Program-made: the position numbers and the translations under genes
The notes under the pieces: model-generated
Databases searched by the model: none
What the model saw: only the letters and a program-made list of their open reading frames with translations
Told to the model about the DNA's origin: nothing
In this document: piece after piece, positions 6,685 through 12,546 of the stretch
Position numbering within the stretch: the stretch's first letter is position 1
Layout: every line of letters begins with the position of its first letter
Source: Flavobacteriales bacterium
GTDB lineage: Bacteria > Bacteroidota > Bacteroidia > Flavobacteriales > Weeksellaceae
Reading direction: 5' to 3'
Length of the DNA stretch: 12,578 nt
Assembly (NCBI GenBank): GCA_900770875.1
Contig: CAAGLV010000174.1
Coordinates: forward strand, 1-12,578

Positions 6685-7662
6685 TTGAGTAACACAGTAG
6701 ACTTAATCAAAGCTCCGATTGCCGAAGAAATGAAATTGTTTGAGAACAAATTCTTCGAATCAATGAAGAGTAATGTCTCACTTTTAGATCGTATTACTCA
6801 TTACATAGTTCGCAGAAAAGGAAAACAAATGCGCCCAATGTTTGTTTTTTTATCTGCCAAAATGCTTGGACAAGTAAGCGAGCGCACTTATCGTGCAGCA
6901 TCGTTTATCGAGTTAATACATACCGCTACATTAGTACACGATGATGTTGTTGACGACAGCCAACTACGTCGTGGTTTTTTCTCATTAAATGCCATTTGGA
7001 AAAATAAAGTTGCCGTATTAGTAGGCGATTATTTATTATCTAAAACATTAATCATATCTTGTAAAAACAAAGATTTCGATTTATTAGAAGTTGTGTCTAT
7101 CGCAATACAAGAACTTTCGGAAGGCGAACTTTTACAGCTAGAAAAAGCACGTAAATTAGATATTACCGAAGATGTTTACTACGAAATTATTCGTATGAAA
7201 ACTGCAACATTAATTGCAGCTTGCTGCGAAGCAGGCGCACGTTCGGTTGGTGCATCAGAAGAAGTTGCTAAAAAAATGCATCGCTTTGGCGAATTAATCG
7301 GAATTGCATTTCAGATTAAAGACGACTTATTTGATTATACCACATCTAATGCTATTGGTAAACCAGTCGGAATTGATATAAAAGAACAAAAAATGACATT
7401 GCCACTTATCTATACCTTAAATAAAGTAAACGATAAAGAACGTAAATGGCTAATTAATTCTGTTAAACGATACAACAACGATAAAAAACGTGTACGAGAA
7501 GTTATTGAATTTGTAAAGCAAAATGGAGGCATCGAATATACAAAAACAATGATGCAAAAATATGCAACAGATGCATTAACGATCTTAAAAGAAATGCCAG
7601 AAAACGAATACAGAAACTCGTTAGAGTTACTTGTTAATTATGTAATGACAAGAGAAAAATAA
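6685..7662 (+). CDS. Long-chain polyprenyl diphosphate synthase
   Basis: Trans-prenyltransferase that adds isopentenyl diphosphate units to an allylic diphosphate, most likely making the side chain of menaquinone in this group (inference; IspB/HepT-like). The protein has 325 residues, the usual family size. It shows GKQMRP at 46-51, the first Asp-rich motif DDVVDD at 86-91 followed by RRG at 95-97, the KT pair of MKTATLI at 171-177, and FQIKDDLFDY at 209-218 with the second DDxxD (D213, D214, D217), then GKPVGIDIKEQKMTLP at 225-240. The residues four and five before the first motif are small (A81, T82), which in this family favours long products over farnesyl or geranylgeranyl. The start is a TTG at 6685 preceded by an A-rich stretch; the first ATG (codon 16) would delete the conserved IKAPIAEEM opening. 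It is the last gene of the queA unit, followed directly by a strong terminator. Confidence 0.92.
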   Translation: MSNTVDLIKAPIAEEMKLFENKFFESMKSNVSLLDRITHYIVRRKGKQMRPMFVFLSAKMLGQVSERTYRAASFIELIHTATLVHDDVVDDSQLRRGFFSLNAIWKNKVAVLVGDYLLSKTLIISCKNKDFDLLEVVSIAIQELSEGELLQLEKARKLDITEDVYYEIIRMKTATLIAACCEAGARSVGASEEVAKKMHRFGELIGIAFQIKDDLFDYTTSNAIGKPVGIDIKEQKMTLPLIYTLNKVNDKERKWLINSVKRYNNDKKRVREVIEFVKQNGGIEYTKTMMQKYATDALTILKEMPENEYRNSLELLVNYVMTREK

Positions 7663-7695
7663 AAAAAGCTCGTTATTATTAACGAGCTTTTTTTT
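7661..7695 (+). terminator. Rho-independent terminator of the queA operon
   Basis: A7-GCTCGTTA (7661-7675) pairs with TAACGAGC-T7 (7680-7694), leaving a four-base loop and a T run to 7695. The stem starts one base before the end of the TAA stop of the prenyl synthase gene, so it closes the operon. Confidence 0.92.
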
Positions 7696-7750
7696 GATAT
7701 ATTTAATAAAAGATTAATAGTTTGTTATTATTAAACAATTTAAAACATTG

Positions 7751-7758
7751 TAAATTTG
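7751..7758 (+). promoter_or_regulatory. -7 promoter element upstream of mgtC
   Basis: TAAATTTG is an exact match to TAnnTTTG. A TTG at 7722-7724 is the nearest -33 candidate but the spacing of 26 bases is longer than usual. Transcription would start near 7763-7768, leaving a leader of roughly 115 bases before mgtC. A weaker CAnnTTTG at 7856-7863 could act as a second, proximal promoter. Confidence 0.5.
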
Positions 7759-7778
7759 CAAAAGTAAAATTTTAACAA

Positions 7779-7820
7779 ATGGATACTGACTCCTATTTAG
7801 TATTAATCTTGCAAAAATAA
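7779..7820 (+). CDS. Possible 13-residue leader peptide ahead of mgtC
   Basis: ATG at 7779 to TAA at 7820 encodes MDTDSYLVLILQK. It begins some 15 bases after the predicted transcription start and its last codons and stop form the 5' arm of an inverted repeat (7810-7818). Short ORFs arise easily by chance in AT-rich DNA, so its only support is its position. Leader peptides controlling mgtC-type operons are known in Salmonella, but this one shares no visible sequence with them. Confidence 0.2.
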   Translation: MDTDSYLVLILQK

Positions 7821-7865
7821 CTTCATCGCATTCTTTTAATTGATTGCGAAAGCTACATTTTTGCA
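7810..7865 (+). promoter_or_regulatory. Nested inverted repeats in the mgtC leader
   Basis: An exact 9-base inverted repeat, TGCAAAAAT at 7810-7818 and ATTTTTGCA at 7857-7865, encloses a second one, TCGCA at 7826-7830 and TGCGA at 7845-7849. In RNA this could fold as a long hairpin ending 16 bases before the mgtC ATG. As DNA it could be an operator. It has no terminal T run, so it is not a plain terminator. The remainder of the 219-base gap between the prenyl synthase and mgtC shows only the terminator and the -7 element. Confidence 0.4.
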
Positions 7866-7881
7866 TCAATAAAAGAAAAAA

Positions 7882-8589
7882 ATGACAACTTTAGAATTTA
7901 CTTTAAGACTAGCTTTAGCTCTTACTTTAGGCTGTGCAATTGGTTTTGAAAGAGAATGGCGACAAAAAAGTGCAGGGTTAAGAACCAACACTTTAGTTTG
8001 TATGGGATCTTGTGCTTTTGTACTACTTTCGTTCCACATTGGTGGAGATGCAACAGGACGATTAGCATCTTACGTAATTAGTGGAATCGGATTTTTAGGT
8101 GCAGGTGTAATTATGAAAGACGGATTATCTGTACGCGGATTAAATACAGCTGCAACCATTTGGTGCTCGGCTGCTGTTGGTTGTATAGCCGCATTAGGTT
8201 TATATGCCGAAGCCGCAATTGTTGCTGCAGCAATCATGCTAACACATAAATTACTTCGACCAGTTGGAACCCGAATTAGTCAGCACAACTTTAAAAAAGA
8301 CAACAATTTCGAAACAGATTATCTAATCAAAATTAAATGTAGAGACGATGTAGAAAATCGCATTCGTATTCTATTAATGCAATTTATCGAAACTCATAAA
8401 AATGTAATGCTAAAATCATTATCAAGCGATGATGATAAAGATAATCCAAACTTAGTTTACATTAGTGCCGAGATTATTTGCAGCACAAGTCAGCAAGAGT
8501 TAGTTGAACAAATTGCCGGAAGATTAACAATAGAAGATAAAGTGCAAAAAGTAAGTTGGGAGATTTTAGGTTCAAGAGATGATATCTAG
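7882..8589 (+). CDS. mgtC: MgtC/SapB family membrane protein
   Basis: Inner-membrane protein of the MgtC family. In Salmonella and mycobacteria members are needed for growth in low magnesium and inside host cells, and in Salmonella MgtC inhibits the F1Fo ATP synthase; most free-living homologues have no proven role. The 235-residue length fits the two-domain MgtC form (Salmonella about 231), not the short SapB form. The membrane half (about 4-124) shows the family landmarks GFEREWRQKSAGLRTNTLV at 21-39 (with E23, R24, K29, R34), SYVISGIGFLGAGVIMKDG at 63-81 and VRGLNTAATIW at 84-94, with four or five hydrophobic segments. The C-terminal half (about 140-235) is soluble and matches the ACT-like regulatory domain position. 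No mgtA or other magnesium transporter is adjacent. The gene is alone between two terminators, with an unusual leader (see 7751-7865). Close to the ATG is only an A-rich stretch. Confidence 0.9.
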   Translation: MTTLEFTLRLALALTLGCAIGFEREWRQKSAGLRTNTLVCMGSCAFVLLSFHIGGDATGRLASYVISGIGFLGAGVIMKDGLSVRGLNTAATIWCSAAVGCIAALGLYAEAAIVAAAIMLTHKLLRPVGTRISQHNFKKDNNFETDYLIKIKCRDDVENRIRILLMQFIETHKNVMLKSLSSDDDKDNPNLVYISAEIICSTSQQELVEQIAGRLTIEDKVQKVSWEILGSRDDI

Positions 8590-8626
8590 CCTTTTTTACA
8601 ACAACTTAAAACAATGTAAAAATGAT

Positions 8627-8660
8627 ATAAAAAAGGAATCCTAATGGATTCCTTTTTTAT
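8627..8660. terminator. Bidirectional terminator between mgtC and murB
   Basis: A 15-bp stem: A-rich arm ending GGAATCC (8627-8641) pairs with GGATTCC and a T run (8646-8660), loop TAAT. It ends where the leftward murB stop codon (8660-8662) begins, so it serves both converging genes. Confidence 0.88.
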
Positions 8661-9679
8661 TATATAATCATATTAACTTCTCTTTCGAGTGTGACGTTAA
8701 ATTTAGCTTTAATATCTTGTATAATTTGCTCTGATAAATCATAAATTTCTTTACCTGTCGCTTTTCCGTAATTAACTAAAACTAAAGCTTGTTTATCGTG
8801 TACACCAGCATCACCAAAACGTTTACCTTTCCATCCGGCCTGTTCTATTAACCAACCTGCCGCTAATTTTACACCATTATCTGTTGGATAATTTACAATG
8901 GTTGGATGAGCAGCTAAAATCTGTTCGAATTCGTTCGTTGTAACGATTGGATTTTTAAAGAAACTACCCGAATTTCCGAGTTGTGCCGGATCTGGTAATT
9001 TCGATTCGCGAATACGTATTACAGCATTAGAAACATCCTGAATTGTTGGATTAACAATTCCTTCGGCATCTAATTCTTGTTGTATTGCACCGTATTTTGT
9101 TTTTAATTGATGGTTACGTTTTGTTAATTTAAACGTAACTGCAACTAAAACATATTTCCCTTTTAACTCGTTTTTAAAAACAGATTCACGGTAACCAAAT
9201 TGGCATTCTTCGGTTGTAAAAATACGCTCGTCTCCAGTTTCTAAATCAAGCGCTTGCACTTCTGCAATCGTATCTTTAGCTTCTACACCATAAGCGCCAA
9301 TATTTTGGATTGGTGCTGTACCAACATTACCTGGTATTAAAGATAAATTCTCTAATCCACCATAATTTTGGGCTAAAGTCCATTGTATAAATTGGTGCCA
9401 ATTTTCGCTTCCTTGTGCTTTTATCCAAACAAAATCATCGTTTTCATCAACAATCTCAATTCCTTTTAAATTAAGTTTTAATGCTAAACCTTTAAAATCA
9501 TTTACAAAAAGCATATTGCTTCCTCCTCCTAAAAATAAAATTGGTAATTGATTTTGACGTCTAAAAAGCAATGCTTTTTTTAAATCGGTATTATTATTTG
9601 CTTCTACAAAAAAATCGGCTTTTGCATCAACACCAAATGTATTATAAAGTTTTAGAGAATAATTTTCTTGAATATTCAT
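8660..9679 (-). CDS. murB: UDP-N-acetylenolpyruvoylglucosamine reductase
   Basis: MurB is the FAD-dependent cytoplasmic enzyme that reduces UDP-GlcNAc-enolpyruvate with NADPH to UDP-MurNAc, the second step of peptidoglycan precursor synthesis. From the ATG at 9679 the protein has 339 residues, close to E. coli (342), and has the type I layout. FAD-binding residues include FLGGGSNML at 49-57 and LSLIPGNVGTAPIQNIGAYG at 112-131. Active-site residues seen are R164 in GYRESVFK, Ser239 in LGNSGSFFKNP (the proton donor) and E334 near the C-terminus in LEREV. AGWKGKRFGDAGVH at 281-294 is also typical. The frame extends five codons further to a TTG at 9694, but that sequence overlaps an exact -7 element, and the protein family begins near NYSLKLYNTFG, so ATG 9679 is preferred. 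It follows the aminotransferase gene by 15 bases and may be both cotranscribed with it and expressed from its own promoter. Confidence 0.96.
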   Translation of the reverse strand: MNIQENYSLKLYNTFGVDAKADFFVEANNNTDLKKALLFRRQNQLPILFLGGGSNMLFVNDFKGLALKLNLKGIEIVDENDDFVWIKAQGSENWHQFIQWTLAQNYGGLENLSLIPGNVGTAPIQNIGAYGVEAKDTIAEVQALDLETGDERIFTTEECQFGYRESVFKNELKGKYVLVAVTFKLTKRNHQLKTKYGAIQQELDAEGIVNPTIQDVSNAVIRIRESKLPDPAQLGNSGSFFKNPIVTTNEFEQILAAHPTIVNYPTDNGVKLAAGWLIEQAGWKGKRFGDAGVHDKQALVLVNYGKATGKEIYDLSEQIIQDIKAKFNVTLEREVNMII

Positions 9680-9683
9680 CTTA

Positions 9684-9691
9684 CAAATATA
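9684..9691 (-). promoter_or_regulatory. -7 element directly before murB
   Basis: On the minus strand this reads TATATTTG, an exact TAnnTTTG, ending four bases before the murB ATG and starting three bases after the aminotransferase stop. A TTG at 9722-9724 is 30 bases upstream, too far for a standard -33 element. If used, transcription would start at or within a few bases of the ATG. Confidence 0.4.
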
Positions 9692-9694
9692 CAA

Positions 9695-10894
9695 TTATCT
9701 AATTGTACCAGGATATTGAGCCAATGCTTCTTTTAAAATGGCTACAGAACGTACTAAATCTTCTGTTTTTAAAACATAAGCTAAGCGTACTTCTTGTAAT
9801 CCGGCTCCTGGTGTGCTATAAAATCCGGCTCCTGGTGCTAACATTACTGTTTCTCCGTTTGAATCGAATGATTCTAATAACCAAATGGCAAATTTCTCGG
9901 CACTATCTACAGGTAACTGAATCATGCAGTAAAATGCTCCTTTTGGGTTTGGAACTACAACTCCCGGAATTTCTTTTAATCCGTTTACTAAAACATCGCG
10001 ACGTTTTAAATATTCGGCACGACATTCTTCAAAGTAATTTCCTACATTTTGATGCGCCAATGTTGCCATATATTGCGATAATTCTACAGGGCTTAATCGT
10101 GCTTGAGCAAAACGCATAGCAGCTCCTAAAAACTCTTCGTTACGTGTTACAATTGCTCCAGATCGTGCACCACATAAAGAAAAACGTTTCGATTCTGAAT
10201 CAATTACAATGGCATGATTTTTTAATTCAGGAAAACTTAAAATCGATGTAAAAGGCTCTTCTGTATATAAATATTCTGCATAAACTTCGTCGGCAATTAA
10301 ATAAATATCGTGCTCGATAACAATATCGCGTAACTGCTCTAATTCGGCTTTAGAATATACGTATCCTGTTGGATTGCCTGGATTACAAATTAAAATTGCA
10401 CGTGTTTTATCTGTAATTTTTTTTGCAAATTCTTCTACCGGAGGTAAACCAAAATTATTTTCGATTGTAGATGGTACAGGAACAATGTTTACATCGTTTT
10501 CGCAAGTAAATCCATTGTAATTAGCATAAAATGGCTCTGGAATAATGATTTCGTCTCCTGGATTAGCTATAATTCCGAAAATAAATAATAAAGCTTCTGA
10601 TCCTCCTAAAGTTGCAATAAAATCTTTCTCAGTTACATCTATTCCTCTATTGTTATAATAGTTAGATAAGGCTTTACGATATTCTAAAGTACCTTCTGAA
10701 TGCGTATACGAAATAATTTTAGATGGAAAATTTTTTAATCCTTCTAAAACTGCTTTTGGCGATTCGATATCTGGCTGACCTATGTTTAAATGATAAACTT
10801 TTGTCCCTCTTTGTTTTGCAGCATCAGCGTAAGGTACTAGCTTACGAATTGGTGATGCAGGCATATTTTTTGACTTATCTGATAAAACTAACAT
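9695..10894 (-). CDS. PLP-dependent class I/II aminotransferase (aspartate aminotransferase-like)
   Basis: Fold-type I aminotransferase of 399 residues, the usual length. Visible motifs are HLNIGQPDIESP at 35-46, the substrate-binding region ISYTHSEGTLEYRKAL at 60-75, GGSEALLF at 97-104, NPGNPTG at 171-177 (N174 contacts PLP), IADEVYAEYLY at 200-210 (D202 pairs with the pyridine nitrogen, Y205 the phenol side), the PLP lysine K236 in SESKRFSLCGARSG, and EVRLAY at 368-373 with R370 as the carboxylate-binding arginine. This set fits the aspartate/aromatic transaminase group; the amino acid specificity cannot be settled by eye, and related enzymes act on alanine or in lysine synthesis. It starts with ATG at 10894 after an A/T-rich leader. 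The stop lies 15 bases before murB, so the pair is likely one transcription unit, though no pathway link between them is evident. Confidence 0.88.
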   Translation of the reverse strand: MLVLSDKSKNMPASPIRKLVPYADAAKQRGTKVYHLNIGQPDIESPKAVLEGLKNFPSKIISYTHSEGTLEYRKALSNYYNNRGIDVTEKDFIATLGGSEALLFIFGIIANPGDEIIIPEPFYANYNGFTCENDVNIVPVPSTIENNFGLPPVEEFAKKITDKTRAILICNPGNPTGYVYSKAELEQLRDIVIEHDIYLIADEVYAEYLYTEEPFTSILSFPELKNHAIVIDSESKRFSLCGARSGAIVTRNEEFLGAAMRFAQARLSPVELSQYMATLAHQNVGNYFEECRAEYLKRRDVLVNGLKEIPGVVVPNPKGAFYCMIQLPVDSAEKFAIWLLESFDSNGETVMLAPGAGFYSTPGAGLQEVRLAYVLKTEDLVRSVAILKEALAQYPGTIR

Positions 10895-10932
10895 TTCTTA
10901 AATAATTTGTTGTTTATATTCTTTTTTTGGTA

Positions 10933-10964
10933 TTGTTTTTGTATTTTTAGAATGTAAATATACA
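10933..10964. promoter_or_regulatory. Possible overlapping divergent promoters between aminotransferase and YtxH genes
   Basis: The 100-base gap holds TGTAAATATACA at 10953-10964, which reads as a near -7 box on both strands: TAAATATA on the plus strand (10955-10962, with TTG at 10933-10935 spaced 19 bases) and TATATTTA on the minus strand. Each departs from TAnnTTTG (two and one mismatches). Placement suits both genes, but the evidence is weak in such AT-rich DNA. Confidence 0.3.
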
Positions 10965-10994
10965 ATTCGTTTAATCTATAAAAAAAACTTTATC

Positions 10995-11342
10995 ATGAGT
11001 AAATTAAATAATGCTACCAAATTATTAGCAGGTTTAGCAATAGGAACAGCTGTAGGAGCTGTAGTTGGATTATTATACGCACCAACATCAGGAGAAGAAA
11101 CTCGCAAAAAATTAAGAAAAGAAGCTGAAAAATTAAAAAAAGAATTAGAAAAATACGCTGAAGATTTTTCTGATAAAGCTAAAAAAGCTAAAGCTGAATT
11201 AGAAGTTAAATTAGAAGAAGTTAAAGCTAAATTAGCCGAGCAAAAAGACGAATTTTTAGCTGATGCTAAAGATGTTAAAAACATTGCAAGATCTAAAGCT
11301 AAAGAAGTTAAAGACGAGTTTCAGGAAAATATTGGAGTTTAA
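10995..11342 (+). CDS. YtxH-domain small membrane protein
   Basis: A 115-residue protein with the YtxH layout: one glycine- and alanine-rich hydrophobic segment at about 8-28 (GLAIGTAVGAVVGLLYAP), the family motif YAPTSGEETRKKL at 28-40, then a long, highly charged alpha-helix or coiled coil (about 38-112) rich in Lys, Glu and Ala. It should sit in the inner membrane with the helix in the cytoplasm. Relatives include B. subtilis YtxH, a general-stress protein, and in architecture E. coli YqjD, a membrane protein that binds stationary-phase ribosomes. Function here is not known. It is first of three small rightward genes, with 44 bases to the next. Codon use is strongly biased to AAA, GAA and GCT, which suggests good expression. 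The same stretch read on the other strand gives a long open frame that is only a by-product of this composition. Confidence 0.88.
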   Translation: MSKLNNATKLLAGLAIGTAVGAVVGLLYAPTSGEETRKKLRKEAEKLKKELEKYAEDFSDKAKKAKAELEVKLEEVKAKLAEQKDEFLADAKDVKNIARSKAKEVKDEFQENIGV

Positions 11343-11386
11343 TCTAATTATTTAATCAAAAAAAGCAAAAATCTTGTCTTTGTACT

Positions 11387-11722
11387 ATGTTTGGAGATTT
11401 AAAAAACTATATCAATAAGCGAATTACTCTTACTAAATATGAAATTGTAGATTTTACAAGTAATATGTTAGCAGGAGGTTTATACGCCTTAATTATTGCA
11501 ACAGCTGTAATGTTTCTTATCTTGTTAGGAAGTATTGCATTAGGTCTTTTATTAGGACGTTATTTAAATAATTATGGATATGGATTTTTAGTTATTACTG
11601 GAGTTTATTTCCTATTTATCTTACTTTTAGTTATTTTTAAAAAGCAGGTAAAATTATTTTTAACAAACATAGCCGTAGAAAATGCCATGCATGCATTAGC
11701 TAATCACGAAGACGAAGACTAG
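11387..11722 (+). CDS. Holin-superfamily (YqjE-like) small membrane protein
   Basis: A 111-residue protein with an amphipathic N-terminus (about 1-25, ITLTKYEIVDFTSN), two hydrophobic segments at about 28-57 (with the short polar break LLGR at 55-58) and 65-84, and a cationic then acidic tail ending HEDED. This is the pattern of the putative actinobacterial holin-X / phage holin superfamily III group (Pfam Phage_holin_3_6), found widely on chromosomes beside YtxH or DUF883 proteins, as E. coli YqjE is beside YqjD. The family name is historical: no endolysin or phage gene is near, so lysis is unlikely. It begins 44 bases after the YtxH gene and its stop is one base before the next ATG, so at least the last two genes are translationally linked. 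Confidence 0.8.
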   Translation: MFGDLKNYINKRITLTKYEIVDFTSNMLAGGLYALIIATAVMFLILLGSIALGLLLGRYLNNYGYGFLVITGVYFLFILLLVIFKKQVKLFLTNIAVENAMHALANHEDED

Positions 11723-11723
11723 T

Positions 11724-12056
11724 ATGAGTAAACTTAACATGCCAAAAAAGCAAATCAAGAATTTAGAAGAATTAAGATTAGCAAAAAAAAGAATTAAATC
11801 TGAAATTGCTTCTCTTGAAACTGATTACAATAACTCAGTTCCAGGAAAAGCTTTGAGCTTCTTTAGTACGTTTAAATACGACAATAATTTTGCCTCTTCT
11901 AAGATCGAAGAATCCTTATATTGGTTAGGTAATAAAGCTAGTAAAAAATTTAATTTAAATGGTGTTTCTAAAGTTGCTATTTCGGCAGTTATTATGATTG
12001 TAGCACCTATGATTACTTCTAAAATACAAGATCTTATTAAAGAAAAACTGAAATAA
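11724..12056 (+). CDS. Small basic protein of unknown function, third gene of the YtxH/holin unit
   Basis: No family recognised with certainty. The 110-residue product is basic, with a charged predicted helix at about 8-33 (KKQIKNLEELRLAKKRIKSE), a middle part with aromatic residues (FSFFSTFKY-like segment around 44-52, LYWLGNKASKKF at 65-76), one hydrophobic stretch at about 82-98 (VSKVAISAVIMIVAPMI) that could be a membrane anchor, and a lysine-rich tail. Start: ATG at 11724, a single base after the preceding stop, so the genes are coupled. In position, size and general make-up it corresponds to E. coli YqjK, third gene of yqjD-yqjE-yqjK, but no residue-level similarity is claimed. It opens with the same five residues, MSKLN, as the YtxH-domain protein two genes earlier. 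The terminator at 12071-12113 closes the unit. Confidence 0.75.
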   Translation: MSKLNMPKKQIKNLEELRLAKKRIKSEIASLETDYNNSVPGKALSFFSTFKYDNNFASSKIEESLYWLGNKASKKFNLNGVSKVAISAVIMIVAPMITSKIQDLIKEKLK

Positions 12057-12070
12057 TCCACCACTATAAC

Positions 12071-12113
12071 AAACAAAAGCCATTCATTTTTAATTTGAAT
12101 GGCTTTTGTTTTT
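12071..12113. terminator. Bidirectional terminator between the YtxH unit and the gabD-like gene
   Basis: A 16-bp perfect stem: 12071-12086 (AAACAAAAGCCATTCA) pairs with 12096-12111, with a nine-base A/T loop and T residues to 12113. It lies between the rightward stop at 12056 and the leftward stop at 12124, so it can serve both transcripts. Confidence 0.9.
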
Positions 12114-12123
12114 AATCTTATTT

Positions 12124-12546
12124 TTAATCGTTTACATTACCAATGCAAATGTATTTAATATCTACATAATAATCTAAACCATATTTAGATCCTTCTCTTC
12201 CTTGACCCGATTGTTTTACCCCTCCAAAAGGAACCATTTCCGAAGAAATTAATCCATCATTAATCCCAACTATTCCGTATTCTAAAGCTTCGCGAACGCG
12301 CCAAGTTCTATTTAAATCGTTTGTATAAAAATAACTTGCTAATCCATAAATGGTATCGTTTGCCATTTCTATCGCTTCTTCTTCGGTTTTAAATTTAAAG
12401 ATTGGTGCAATTGGACCAAAAATTTCGTTTTCGGCAAATAACATTTCTTTAGATGCATTGGTAATTACTGTTGGTTCGAAAAACTGAGGAGCAACAAAAT
12501 TTCCACCCAATTTTACTTCGCCACCTTTTGCTATTGCATCAGCGGT
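12124..12546 (-). CDS. gabD: Succinate-semialdehyde dehydrogenase, C-terminal fragment cut by contig end
   Basis: Aldehyde dehydrogenase superfamily; the succinate-semialdehyde branch oxidises succinate semialdehyde to succinate with NAD(P)+, finishing the GABA shunt. Only the last 140 residues are present, of about 455-490 for the family, so the catalytic cysteine and glutamate are outside the window. What is seen: FFEPTVITNASKEMLFAENEIFGP (split here as EPTVIT and EIFGP, the conserved ExFGP block), ANDTIYGLASYFYT, GIVGINDG, PFGGVKQSGQGREGSKYG and a C-terminal YVDIKYICIG. The GGVKQSGQGREGSKYG and IKY-CIG pattern is typical of GabD-type enzymes, which is why that name is preferred over a general aldehyde dehydrogenase. 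The frame continues five more codons rightwards to an apparent GTG at 12561, but these codons come from sequencing adapter, so the true edge of the gene sequence is 12546. The gene faces a terminator 11 bases past its stop. Confidence 0.9.
   Translation of the reverse strand, partial: TADAIAKGGEVKLGGNFVAPQFFEPTVITNASKEMLFAENEIFGPIAPIFKFKTEEEAIEMANDTIYGLASYFYTNDLNRTWRVREALEYGIVGINDGLISSEMVPFGGVKQSGQGREGSKYGLDYYVDIKYICIGNVND

Noticed and set aside
7810..7865. A transcription terminator ahead of mgtC
   Set aside because: The repeat has no GC-rich core and no T run after the 3' arm.
9703..10119. A 138-codon open frame on the plus strand inside the aminotransferase gene
   Set aside because: It is antisense to an intact, motif-complete gene, is unusually Leu-rich and has no recognisable domain; it reflects codon bias of the real gene.
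10976..11284. A 102-codon minus-strand frame over the YtxH-domain gene
   Set aside because: It is Ser/Phe/Ala-rich sequence produced by reading Lys/Glu/Ala codons backwards; the plus-strand frame has a clear domain.
11387..11722. Prophage remnant suggested by the holin-superfamily protein
   Set aside because: No endolysin, integrase, structural gene or attachment repeat is nearby, and this family is common on chromosomes next to YtxH-type genes.
10995..11753. Internal duplication suggested by the shared MSKLN start of the first and third small proteins
   Set aside because: Similarity ends after five residues and codons differ (AAA TTA AAT against AAA CTT AAC), so chance is sufficient.
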